A stretch of 6,952 nucleotides of DNA from positions 1 through 6,952 of the forward strand of contig JAKAMK010000043.1 of assembly GCA_021812925.1 (NCBI GenBank), read 5' to 3'. This stretch comes from a bacterium (lineage in GTDB: Bacteria > Patescibacteria > Paceibacteria > UBA9973 > UBA2103). The translations under genes and the position numbers were made by a program. Below the pieces are notes generated by a model. It had not been told where the DNA came from. It did no database searches and saw nothing but the letters and a program-made list of their open reading frames with translations. Below are positions 1 to 5,526 of this stretch, in pieces (position 1 is the first letter of the stretch; every line of letters starts with the position of its first letter).

Positions 1-797
1 TCGCCATCGGCGCTGCCATCCAAGCAGGCATCCTCCAGGGCGACGTAAAAGACATTTTGCTCGTGGACGTCATCCCGCTCTCGCTCGCTATCGAGACCAT
101 GGGCGGCGTCGCGACGAAGCTCGTTGAGCGCAACACCGCGATTCCGACCTCGCGCTCGCAGACCTTCTCGACTGCAGCAGACAATCAGCCGTCGGTAGAG
201 ATTCACATCACGCAGGGCGAGCGCGCTATGAGCGCCGACAACAAGTCCTTGGGCAAGTTCATGCTCGACGGCATCCCGCCGGCTCCGCGCGGCATGCCGC
301 AGATCGAAGTGACCTTCGACGTGGATGCTTCCGGAATCCTCACCGTGAAGGCAAAAGAGAAGACCACCGGCAAGGAGCAGAGTATCCGCATCGAAGGTTC
401 GACCGGGCTCTCAAAAGACGACATTGCAAAGATGCAGGCGGATGCGGAAGCCAACGCCGCCGCAGACGAAAAGCGCAAAGGCCTCGTCGAGGCACGTAAC
501 ATCGCCGAGCAGGCCGTCTACGCCGCAGAGAAGGCCGTGCGAGAGAACGGCGAGAAAGCCGGCGCGGAAGTCGTAAAGGAAGTGCAGGACAAGATTGAGG
601 ACGTGAAGACGGCTATCAAGGGCGACGACGCCGACCGCATTAAGCAGACGACCGATGCACTCTCGACCTCGCTCTCGAAGATAGGCGAGGCGATGATGAA
701 GGACCAGCAAGGTGGTGCGCAGGGCGGGGCAGGAGAGCAGGGCCCACAGGACGCCGAATTCAAAGAGAAGCCGGGCGATACCCCTCCGCAGGCATAA
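1..797 (+). CDS. dnaK: Chaperone protein DnaK (Hsp70), C-terminal part, 5' end outside the window
   Basis: ATP-driven Hsp70 chaperone that binds exposed hydrophobic peptides in the cytoplasm and cycles with DnaJ and GrpE. The open frame runs from base 3 to the window edge, so 264 residues are visible. They begin with the end of the nucleotide-binding domain ([11 protein letters not shown]). The hydrophobic interdomain linker ILLVD is at visible residues 18-22, then the beta substrate-binding domain ([47 protein letters not shown], given here in family form only as landmarks at residues 25-115), then the helical lid from about residue 138. The tail is Gly/Gln-rich and ends in DAEFKEK plus a short Pro-rich end, like the acidic DAEFE-type tail of many DnaKs. 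Placing the linker on the E. coli protein suggests a total near 635 residues, the usual size. A strong hairpin follows the stop, so transcription probably ends here and does not run on into dnaJ. Identification is secure; only the N-terminal part is missing. Confidence 0.97.
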   Translation, partial: AIGAAIQAGILQGDVKDILLVDVIPLSLAIETMGGVATKLVERNTAIPTSRSQTFSTAADNQPSVEIHITQGERAMSADNKSLGKFMLDGIPPAPRGMPQIEVTFDVDASGILTVKAKEKTTGKEQSIRIEGSTGLSKDDIAKMQADAEANAAADEKRKGLVEARNIAEQAVYAAEKAVRENGEKAGAEVVKEVQDKIEDVKTAIKGDDADRIKQTTDALSTSLSKIGEAMMKDQQGGAQGGAGEQGPQDAEFKEKPGDTPPQA

Positions 798-815
798 AGA
801 TCCATTACATCCGAC

Positions 816-843
816 TCAAGACCCGCCTTCCGGCGGGTCTTGA
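816..843 (+). terminator. Hairpin terminator after dnaK
   Basis: Perfect 12-bp inverted repeat, TCAAGACCCGCC / GGCGGGTCTTGA, with a TTCC loop, starting 18 nt after the dnaK stop. The sequence after the stem (CGTATATTTG) is only moderately T-rich, so it is not a textbook U-tract, but stem strength and position fit a terminator or a protective 3'-end hairpin. The last bases of the stem also form part of a possible -35 box (TTGACG) for the next gene. Confidence 0.75.
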
Positions 844-868
844 CGTATATTTGTCGATGTGGTAGAAA
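840..868 (+). promoter_or_regulatory. Possible promoter of the 919-1254 gene
   Basis: TTGACG (840-845, 5/6 to the sigma-70 -35 consensus) lies 17 nt before TAGAAA (863-868, 4/6 to -10). It begins inside the descending arm of the dnaK terminator. A competing -10 is TATATT (846-851), which has no recognisable -35 but lies 7 nt before a GTG at 859. Either would transcribe the downstream gene; the sequence alone does not decide between them. Confidence 0.45.
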
Positions 869-875
869 TAATTCG

Positions 876-910
876 CCTCTGTGATTCTCGCAGAGGAAAG
901 TCAAAAGGAG
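876..910 (+). promoter_or_regulatory. 5' leader hairpin and Shine-Dalgarno site deciding the TTG start
   Basis: CCTCTG (876-881) and CAGAGG (891-896) form a 6-bp stem with a 9-nt loop near the predicted transcript start. AAGGAG (905-910) follows and sits 8 nt before TTG 919. The good Shine-Dalgarno spacing is the reason for choosing TTG 919 over GTG 859. The hairpin is short and could be incidental or could protect the 5' end. Confidence 0.45.
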
Positions 911-918
911 ACTGCACT

Positions 919-1254
919 TTGTCCAGCAACGGAAAGTCGGATCGTGACCATCGTCCGGAGAAGCTCAACGCGGCCCAAAAGGCGCTTATCGAGCGCAATA
1001 TAGCGCTGCAGTTCAGCAGGGGCCAGATTACGCAGAATTTGGCCGCTCAGCTCGCTGCAAATGCCGGCCATAAGGCTTTCTCTGACGAAATCGTGGCGCA
1101 CGGTGTGCCCACGTACGACACGGTGAAAGCTGAAACGGCCGACATTATGGCTGCGGCTACTTGGCCGGCCTATAAGAAACCGGCTGCGGACGACGCCGAG
1201 GCCCAACTCATGCGCGCACTGACCTCGGAAGCGAATCGCCGCGCAGTGCCGTAA
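919..1254 (+). CDS. Hypothetical small soluble, helix-rich protein
   Basis: I do not recognise this family. From TTG 919 it is 111 residues, with no membrane segment and no signal peptide. It opens with a charged stretch (SSNGKSDRDHRPEKLN), followed by Ala/Gln/Leu-rich, probably helical sequence (AAQKALIERNIALQFSRGQI, then TQNLAAQLAANAG). A Lys-Pro segment (WPAYKKPAADD) precedes a last helix with a basic end (TSEANRRAVP). There is no cysteine in this version and no catalytic motif I can name. The start rests on the AAGGAG site; initiation at GTG 859 would add 20 residues including two cysteines and a DSRRGKSKGD stretch. The gene has its own promoter-like boxes and a strong terminator, so it appears to be a single-gene transcript between dnaK and dnaJ. 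It uses codons such as AAT, CTT and AGG a little more than its neighbours. The open frame, the Shine-Dalgarno site and the flanking signals support a real gene; function is unknown. Confidence 0.65.
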   Translation: MSSNGKSDRDHRPEKLNAAQKALIERNIALQFSRGQITQNLAAQLAANAGHKAFSDEIVAHGVPTYDTVKAETADIMAAATWPAYKKPAADDAEAQLMRALTSEANRRAVP

Positions 1255-1276
1255 GGCCTGCATGATGCAATCCAAG

Positions 1277-1320
1277 ACGGTACCGGCTCTCCCTCGGAGA
1301 GCACGGGCCGTTTTTGTTTG
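1277..1320 (+). terminator. Intrinsic terminator after the 919-1254 gene
   Basis: A 7-bp core stem GCTCTCC / GGAGAGC (1286-1292 with 1296-1302) has a CTC loop. It is extended by CCG/CGG across a bulged A and by an ACGG/CCGT base (1277-1280 with 1308-1311). TTTTTGTTTG follows directly. Stem plus T-tract is the classical Rho-independent layout. Confidence 0.88.
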
Positions 1321-1349
1321 TTGACAGTGATACGTTTCGCGAGTATACC
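1321..1349 (+). promoter_or_regulatory. Strong sigma-70-type promoter of the 1377-1736 gene
   Basis: Perfect TTGACA (1321-1326), a 17-nt spacer and TATACC (1344-1349, 4/6). It directly abuts the T-tract of the preceding terminator. The expected transcript start is near 1356, leaving a leader of about 20 nt that carries GGAGGG (1367-1372). This is the only perfect consensus -35 box in the window. Confidence 0.82.
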
Positions 1350-1376
1350 TGCACGCAGTCCAGAACGGAGGGAATG

Positions 1377-1736
1377 ATGGGCACGCCAGACTTGAAGTCG
1401 CACTCTTACGCCCTTGGGGCGGTCATTGCAATCACGCTTGGTGTCCTTGCTGCGTCAGGCGCACACTGGCGCAGCGATGTGCCTCATCACGCCGCGCCCA
1501 AACAAGCCCTTTCTGGGGAACTGCACGCGAGCTGGCAGCAAGAGATGAACCTGACGCTCGCGGCAAAGGGCCCCGGGAAAGGCCTCACCGTCATTCTGCT
1601 CGGCGCACGCGAGGGCCAGAAGCAGCCGCCCAGTCCGTATGCCTACGGATTCGACGTGAAGAACGGTAGAGCTATGGTCACGTGCTATGTGCACCGTGGT
1701 CACGAAGACGATCCTATCTGCCTGCTCACGCAGTAG
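1377..1736 (+). CDS. Hypothetical membrane-anchored protein with a C-terminal cysteine pair
   Basis: Unrecognised 119-residue protein. A short polar N-terminus (MGTPDLKSHS) is followed by one hydrophobic segment at about residues 11-29 (YALGAVIAITLGVLAASGA), then a polar domain, so it is either anchored by an uncleaved signal anchor or exported. The exterior part is predicted mixed in structure: SGELHASWQQEMNLTLAAKG, a hydrophobic strand LTVILLG (70-76), then YAYGFDVKNG. C103 and C115 near the C-terminus could form a disulfide outside the membrane; that is inference. GGAGGG (1367-1372) favours ATG 1377; ATG 1374 is in frame but too close to it. The frame stays open upstream to 1314, but that region is the promoter. 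It has a consensus promoter and its own terminator, so it is a single-gene unit upstream of dnaJ. No known motif was seen, so no function is assigned. Confidence 0.72.
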   Translation: MGTPDLKSHSYALGAVIAITLGVLAASGAHWRSDVPHHAAPKQALSGELHASWQQEMNLTLAAKGPGKGLTVILLGAREGQKQPPSPYAYGFDVKNGRAMVTCYVHRGHEDDPICLLTQ

Positions 1737-1766
1737 CTGCTATCACGAACATTCGCCTTACGAGAA

Positions 1767-1795
1767 GGGCGCCGCACGCGAGCGGCGTCCTTTTT
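1767..1795 (+). terminator. Intrinsic terminator before dnaJ
   Basis: Nine-bp stem GGGCGCCGC / GCGGCGTCC (one G-U pair) with a 6-nt loop, followed by TTTTT at 1791-1795. It ends the 1377-1736 transcript 33 nt before the dnaJ ATG, so dnaJ needs its own promoter. Confidence 0.9.
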
Positions 1796-1821
1796 GCATA
1801 CCCACATCCCTCGCGTATAAT
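1793..1821 (+). promoter_or_regulatory. dnaJ promoter with perfect -10, probably leaderless
   Basis: TATAAT (1816-1821) is a perfect -10 box. A weak -35 (TTTGCA, 1793-1798) lies 17 nt upstream and overlaps the T-tract of the preceding terminator. Only 7 nt separate the -10 from the dnaJ ATG, so transcription should begin at or within a base or two of the start codon. No Shine-Dalgarno sequence is present. No CIRCE-type inverted repeat was seen here. Confidence 0.75.
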
Positions 1822-1828
1822 CCCGTGC

Positions 1829-2911
1829 ATGGCGAAGAACTACTACGAGACGCTCGGCGTCGATAAGAAAGCGAGCCAGGATGACATCAAGAAAGCGTTC
1901 CGGAAACTCGCGCACAAGTACCACCCCGACAAAGGCTCGGGCGACGAAGCGAAGTTCAAGGAGATTTCCGAAGCGTATGCCGTGCTCGGCGACGAGAAGA
2001 AGCGCCGCGAGTACGACACCTACGGTCAGTCGTTTCCCGGCGGCTCCGCCGCCGGGGGCCCGCAGGGCAATCCGTTCGGCGGCTTCGACTTTTCCCAATT
2101 CCAACAGGGATTCGGCGGCCAGAATGTCGAATTCGATTTCGGCGACCTCTTCGGCGATTTCTTCACCGGCGGTCGGAGCGCCGCACGCGCACCGCGCGGT
2201 CGCGACATCTCCATAGACCTCGAGCTCTCGTTCAAGGATTCCATCTTCGGTACTGAGCGAACGGTACTCATCGGCAAAGTCTCCACCTGCGACCTCTGCA
2301 AGGGCACCGGCGGGAAGCCCGGCACCTCCATGGAAACCTGCAAGACCTGCTCTGGCAGCGGCCAGGTGCACGAGGTGAGAAGCACTATCCTTGGTCAGTT
2401 CTCGAGCGTGCGCCCGTGCGCAGCGTGCGAAGGCACCGGGAAAATCCCGAAAGAGAAGTGCCCGGAGTGCAAAGGCCACGGCACGCTCCGCAAGGAAGAG
2501 GAAATCAAGATACGCGTGCCTGCCGGTATCGAGAACGGCGAGATGATTCGCATGCCGGGGAAAGGCGAAGCCGTGAAGAACGGGACCGCAGGCGACCTCT
2601 ACGTGAAGATTCATGTGAAGCCACACGATGTGTTCCGTCGCGAGGGTACGAATCTCATCATGGACTTACCGGTAAAATTGACCGACGCCCTTTCCGGCAC
2701 CACCGTTCCTATTACGCTTCTCGACGGGAAGACCATCGAGGTGAAGATTCCTGTCATGAAGCGTGCGGAAGAGCTCCTGCGCGTGCGTGGCAAGGGCGTC
2801 CCGTCCCCGCACGCAGGCGATCTCATCATTCGGCTCGAAGTAGCGATGCCGCAGAAGCTTTCAGGTAAGGCGAAGAAGGCTATAGAAGACCTTCGCGCCG
2901 AGGGGCTGTAG
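1829..2911 (+). CDS. dnaJ: Chaperone protein DnaJ (Hsp40, class A)
   Basis: Co-chaperone that delivers unfolded clients to DnaK and stimulates its ATPase in the cytoplasm. It has 360 residues, close to the usual size. The J domain spans about residues 4-66, with the essential HPD at 32-34 and helix II basic residues (IKKAFRKLAHKYHPDK). A Gly/Phe-rich region follows to about 125 (GGFDFSQFQQGFGGQ, FDFGDLFGDFFTGG). Four complete CxxCxGxG zinc repeats lie at 154-161 (CDLCKGTG), 171-178 (CKTCSGSG), 197-204 (CAACEGTG) and 211-218 (CPECKGHG). The C-terminal substrate-binding beta domains fill the rest (VPAGIENGEMIRMPGKGE, DVFRREGTNLIMDLPV, DALSGTTVPITLLDG). All key residues are present. ATG 1829 is chosen because the J domain begins there as MAKNYYETLG; the frame extends upstream only through the preceding gene and terminator. 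It is not co-transcribed with dnaK, since two terminators intervene. Confidence 0.97.
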   Translation: MAKNYYETLGVDKKASQDDIKKAFRKLAHKYHPDKGSGDEAKFKEISEAYAVLGDEKKRREYDTYGQSFPGGSAAGGPQGNPFGGFDFSQFQQGFGGQNVEFDFGDLFGDFFTGGRSAARAPRGRDISIDLELSFKDSIFGTERTVLIGKVSTCDLCKGTGGKPGTSMETCKTCSGSGQVHEVRSTILGQFSSVRPCAACEGTGKIPKEKCPECKGHGTLRKEEEIKIRVPAGIENGEMIRMPGKGEAVKNGTAGDLYVKIHVKPHDVFRREGTNLIMDLPVKLTDALSGTTVPITLLDGKTIEVKIPVMKRAEELLRVRGKGVPSPHAGDLIIRLEVAMPQKLSGKAKKAIEDLRAEGL

Positions 2912-2938
2912 GACGCGCGCTAAACGCCCGAGCGTGGA

Positions 2939-3013
2939 GCCGGCATACGAATCAAAGCGGTTGAAATTGCCAAGGAGAGCGAAGCGGAACGGCGCTTTGA
3001 TTCGTATGCCGGC
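2939..3013 (+). repeat. Perfect 21-bp inverted repeat with 33-nt centre, downstream of dnaJ
   Basis: Bases 2939-2959 are the exact reverse complement of 2993-3013 (outer ends GCCGGC, inner ends AAAGCG / CGCTTT). The 33-nt centre (2960-2992) contains AAGGAGAGCGAAGCGGAACGG. It lies 27 nt after the dnaJ stop. No T-tract follows, so it is not a classical Rho-independent terminator. Possible roles are an mRNA 3'-end stabiliser, a REP/MITE-like dispersed palindrome, or a protein-binding dyad. Part of the unit is loosely repeated: AAGCGGTTGAAAT (2955-2967) resembles AAGCGGGTTTGAAAT (3015-3029), and GCGAAGCGG occurs at 2979-2987 and 3012-3020. The repeat itself is certain; its nature is unknown. Confidence 0.9.
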
Positions 3014-3052
3014 GAAGCGGGTTTGAAATGAGTTCTAATCGCTGTGCACACG

Positions 3053-3075
3053 CCGCGCCGCCTCCGGCGGCGCGG
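3053..3075 (+). other. GC-rich hairpin upstream of the membrane-protein gene
   Basis: Perfect 10-bp stem CCGCGCCGCC / GGCGGCGCGG with a TCC loop, followed by GGAGGG and then a TAGAAT box. No T-tract follows. It occupies the place where a -35 box for the next gene would sit, so it may be a terminator stem for dnaJ read-through or a structural roadblock rather than a promoter part. Confidence 0.65.
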
Positions 3076-3081
3076 GGAGGG

Positions 3082-3087
3082 TAGAAT
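3082..3087 (+). promoter_or_regulatory. -10-like box directly before the membrane-protein gene
   Basis: TAGAAT (5/6 to TATAAT) ends 6 nt before ATG 3094, the same geometry as at dnaJ, so a leaderless transcript is possible. No -35 match is visible. GGAGG at 3076-3080 is 13 nt from the ATG, too far for a typical Shine-Dalgarno site. Confidence 0.5.
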
Positions 3088-3093
3088 AGGCGC

Positions 3094-3642
3094 ATGCAAG
3101 CAGCCGCAGCCGCGCTCTCGGCCACGCAAGGACTCTCGCAGGTGAGCACCGTCGCGACTAACACCGCGCTCACGCTATGGGCAGCAGTGGCAAGTTTCGT
3201 CGTCCTCATCATCCTCACGCTCCTGTTCTTCCTCTTCTCGCGCTACGTGGGCCGCGGCCCCTATGTCGCGCTCGTGCTCGCACTCTACGCCGGCTACGCT
3301 ATCTACGCGGTCATTCCGAGCACGTATCTCGCATACCTGCCGAGCGCGCCTGCACTCACGGCGGTCATCGTCCACGCGGTGCTCTACCTCGCGTTCGTAT
3401 TCATCTTCTACATCATCCTGCGGCGCGTCGTAGTTTCGGATTTCATCTATATAGGGCTCTTCGGCCTCATTGCCATCTCGTTCCTCGCAAGCGCCTTCCT
3501 CATCGCGCTCGCATACCACGTATTCTCGATAACGAATGTCTACCACTTCAACACCTCCATCGCGAACCTCTTCGCCCCAGCACGGTATTTCTTCTGGTGG
3601 TTCATCGCGCCGGCCATCGCGCTCTTCTTCCTCGCGCACTAA
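3094..3642 (+). CDS. Hypothetical five-helix integral membrane protein
   Basis: Unrecognised 182-residue inner-membrane protein. Predicted membrane spans are at about residues 27-49, 57-75, 87-109, 116-141 and 163-181. The extreme N-terminus is Ala/Ser/Thr-rich (MQAAAAALSATQGLSQVSTV) and polar enough to be outside the membrane. Positive charge clusters at residues 50-54 (RYVGR) and 110-111 (RR); by the positive-inside rule these would mark cytoplasmic loops, putting the N-terminus outside. There is an aromatic-rich fifth helix (ARYFFWWFIAPAIALFFLAH). No cysteine, nucleotide-binding site or catalytic motif was seen. ATG 3094 is chosen because it follows the TAGAAT box by 6 nt and starts the frame well before the first helix. 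It ends 36 nt before the ABC exporter. It could be an exporter accessory or an unrelated small membrane protein; the size loosely resembles CvpA-type proteins, but I see no convincing match. Confidence 0.8.
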   Translation: MQAAAAALSATQGLSQVSTVATNTALTLWAAVASFVVLIILTLLFFLFSRYVGRGPYVALVLALYAGYAIYAVIPSTYLAYLPSAPALTAVIVHAVLYLAFVFIFYIILRRVVVSDFIYIGLFGLIAISFLASAFLIALAYHVFSITNVYHFNTSIANLFAPARYFFWWFIAPAIALFFLAH

Positions 3643-3662
3643 CGCATACCGTTTTCACATTG

Positions 3663-3671
3663 TGCTAGTCT
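3663..3671 (+). promoter_or_regulatory. Extended -10 promoter of the ABC exporter gene
   Basis: TGC followed by TAGTCT (3666-3671) resembles an extended -10 element (TGn plus a 3/6-4/6 hexamer). It ends 7 nt before ATG 3679. No Shine-Dalgarno is present and no clear -35 was found. The TAGTCTC string is also found at the tyrS start (5478-5484), which suggests a shared promoter style. Confidence 0.45.
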
Positions 3672-3678
3672 CATACGT

Positions 3679-5472
3679 ATGACCGAGCGCCCTGCACCGT
3701 CCCAGGCGGGAACCTGGGCCGTATTCAAGACGTACACGAAAGAGGTACTCCGATACCCCTGGCTTTTCTCATTGACCGTCGCCGCGATGCTCCTCCTGCA
3801 GGTCGCCCAGGTGGCCTCGCCCTTGTTCCTACGCCGTTTCTTCAACCTCCTTGCCGGTATGCAGGCCACGCATGACGTGATGCTCGAGCTCTTCATCACG
3901 CTCGGGTTCATCGCGCTGTTCTCGTTCCTCTCCTGGCTCGCGCGACGCGTGCAGGTGTTCACCCTGAACTACCTCGAATCCGGCGTGATGCTCCGACTCT
4001 ATGAGAAGGCGTTCACCTACCTCCTCGGCCATTCGTACCGCTTCTTCAGCAACCAGTTCGGCGGCACGCTCACGCGCCGTGTGAGCAAGTTCGCGGGCTC
4101 CTTCGAAGCCATCTTCGACAGCTTCGTCTTCAATCTCGTGCCGACGACGCTCTTCATGATAGGTTCCATCACCGTTCTCTCGCTGCGCAACCTCACGCTC
4201 GGCATGCTGCTCCTCGGCTGGACGGTGGTCTTCGTCGGCATCCAAGCGTTCTTCGCACGCATGCGCCAGCCGATACGCCGCGTGCGCGCCGAGCAGGACA
4301 GCCGCGTGACCGGCGCGCTCGCCGACGCTATCACGAACCAGAACACCGTCTCGCTCTTCTCGGCGCTCCCGTTCGAGGTGAAGCGCTTCCGCGACGTGGT
4401 CATGGACTGGCGCCGCGCCACCATCCGCTCATGGAATACCGACGAGCTCGTCTGGACCGTGCTCGGCTTCCTCATGACCGTCATCGAGATAGGGATGCTC
4501 TATGGCGCACTCATCTACTGGCAGCGCGGGCTCCTCACTGTGGGCGACTTCGCGCTCATCCAGGCGTACCTCATCGGCGCGTTCGACCGTTTGCTCTCCA
4601 TAAACCAGATGCTCCGCCGCTTCCACGACGCCATCGCGGACGCGGGCGAGATGCTCGCCATCCTCGAGGAGCCGCACGAGGTGGCCGATGCTCCGGATGC
4701 GAAGCCGCTTGAGGTCACGGCCGGCAACGTGACGTTCGCGAGCGTCGATTTCGCATTCAACCCAGACCGGCCTATCTTCGAAGATTTCACCCTCCAGATT
4801 CCTGGCGGACAGAAACTCGCGCTCGTGGGGCACTCGGGAGCAGGGAAATCTACCGTCACGCGCCTCCTCCTGCGCCTCTACGACGTACAGGAGGGGACCA
4901 TCACGATAGATCGGCAAGACATACGGAAGGTGACGCAGGACTCGCTGCGCGAGAATATCGCCTACGTCCCGCAGGAGCCGATCCTCTTCCATCGGACGCT
5001 TCTTGAGAACATCCGTTACGGACGGCGCGATGCTACCGACGAGGAGGTCGTCGAAGCAGCTAAGCAGGCACACTGCCACGAGTTCATACGAGAGCTCCCG
5101 GACGCATACGACACGTACGTCGGCGAGCGCGGCGTGAAGCTCTCAGGCGGCGAGCGCCAGCGGGTGGCCATCGCGCGCGCCATCCTGAAGAACGCGCCCA
5201 TCCTCATCCTCGACGAGGCGACTTCCTCGCTCGATAGCGAGTCCGAAGCGCTCATCCAGGATGCGCTCGAGCGCCTCATGCACGGGAAGACCGTCATCGC
5301 CATCGCGCACCGCCTCTCGACCATCATGCGCATGGACCGCATCGTCGTCATGGACGCCGGCAAAGCCGTGCTCTCTGGCACGCACGAAGAACTCCTCGCT
5401 GCGGGAGACAACATCTACAAGAAACTCTGGGAGATTCAGGCCGGCGGGTTCATCCCGGACGGTGGCGAATGA
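3679..5472 (+). CDS. ABC exporter half-transporter (permease fused to ATPase, MsbA/MDR-like)
   Basis: A 597-residue type IV ABC exporter half, expected to work as a dimer in the cytoplasmic membrane, using ATP to move a substrate outward. The permease domain is at about residues 15-325, with six likely spans near 28-50, 70-90, 148-168, 173-193, 258-281 and 287-307. The ATPase domain is complete: Walker A GHSGAGKST (384-392), Q-loop YVPQEP with Q432, signature LSGGERQ (488-494), Walker B ILILDE (508-513) with catalytic E513, D-loop SSLD (516-519), and switch H544 in AIAHRLST. The usual A-loop tyrosine appears replaced by phenylalanine (DFAF, 357-360). Family members export lipids, drugs or peptides, and sequence alone does not say which. 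All ATPase residues are intact, so one subunit type can serve as a homodimer. ATG 3679 follows an extended -10 box by 7 nt. The tyrS promoter begins immediately after its stop codon. Confidence 0.95.
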   Translation: MTERPAPSQAGTWAVFKTYTKEVLRYPWLFSLTVAAMLLLQVAQVASPLFLRRFFNLLAGMQATHDVMLELFITLGFIALFSFLSWLARRVQVFTLNYLESGVMLRLYEKAFTYLLGHSYRFFSNQFGGTLTRRVSKFAGSFEAIFDSFVFNLVPTTLFMIGSITVLSLRNLTLGMLLLGWTVVFVGIQAFFARMRQPIRRVRAEQDSRVTGALADAITNQNTVSLFSALPFEVKRFRDVVMDWRRATIRSWNTDELVWTVLGFLMTVIEIGMLYGALIYWQRGLLTVGDFALIQAYLIGAFDRLLSINQMLRRFHDAIADAGEMLAILEEPHEVADAPDAKPLEVTAGNVTFASVDFAFNPDRPIFEDFTLQIPGGQKLALVGHSGAGKSTVTRLLLRLYDVQEGTITIDRQDIRKVTQDSLRENIAYVPQEPILFHRTLLENIRYGRRDATDEEVVEAAKQAHCHEFIRELPDAYDTYVGERGVKLSGGERQRVAIARAILKNAPILILDEATSSLDSESEALIQDALERLMHGKTVIAIAHRLSTIMRMDRIVVMDAGKAVLSGTHEELLAAGDNIYKKLWEIQAGGFIPDGGE

Positions 5473-5481
5473 TGGTATAGT
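5473..5481 (+). promoter_or_regulatory. Extended -10 promoter of the tyrS leader
   Basis: TGG followed by TATAGT (5476-5481, 5/6) is a good extended -10 element beginning one base after the ABC exporter stop codon. No -35 match lies 17 nt upstream, as is common for extended -10 promoters. It ends 6 nt before ATG 5488, so the transcript should start at or near that ATG rather than the tyrS ATG 35 nt further on. Confidence 0.65.
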
Positions 5482-5487
5482 CTCGCC

Positions 5488-5526
5488 ATGACCCCCATTA
5501 GAAACCGTGTCCGCCGTCCCGTATGA
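5488..5526 (+). CDS. Possible 12-codon leader ORF upstream of tyrS
   Basis: ATG 5488 begins a short frame encoding MTPIRNRVRRPV and ends with TGA at 5524-5526. The TGA overlaps the tyrS ATG as ATGA, the classical arrangement for translational coupling. The frame differs from tyrS by one position, so it is not an N-terminal extension. Start spacing from the TATAGT box matches the other leaderless genes here. The peptide is arginine-rich with no tyrosine codons, so tyrosine-stall attenuation of the trp-leader kind is unlikely. Ribosomes reading it would pass through the 5' arm of the stem at 5493-5511. It may be a real leader peptide, or the ATG may be coincidental; ribosome profiling or mass spectrometry has not been seen. 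Confidence 0.45.
   Translation: MTPIRNRVRRPV

Noticed and set aside
885..935. Resemblance of AGAGGAAAGTC (near 892-902) to the conserved 5' region of RNase P RNA
   Set aside because: The match stops after about 11 nt, the other conserved blocks of RNase P RNA are not visible downstream, and the region reads as a Shine-Dalgarno leader and coding frame.
1700..2626. Long minus-strand frame (308 codons) opposite dnaJ
   Set aside because: It is the shadow of the high-GC dnaJ codons; the plus strand encodes an unmistakable DnaJ with all motifs.
2939..3013. Integron attC site interpretation of the palindrome
   Set aside because: No GTTRRRY / RYYYAAC core pair at the ends, no integrase, and no cassette-like genes nearby.
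2934..3026. Plus-strand GTG frame of 30 codons through the palindrome, giving a basic peptide
   Set aside because: No Shine-Dalgarno or promoter box at a suitable distance, and both ends are dictated by the inverted repeat.
2920..3129. Minus-strand open frame of 69 codons across the dnaJ-downstream gap
   Set aside because: It covers the palindrome and the GC-rich hairpin and is mostly arginine-rich low-complexity sequence; no initiation signal was seen. Palindromes keep frames open on both strands.
3701..3718. CCCAGG/CCTGGG hairpin near the start of the ABC exporter gene
   Set aside because: Six-bp stem inside coding sequence in GC-rich DNA; easily expected by chance.
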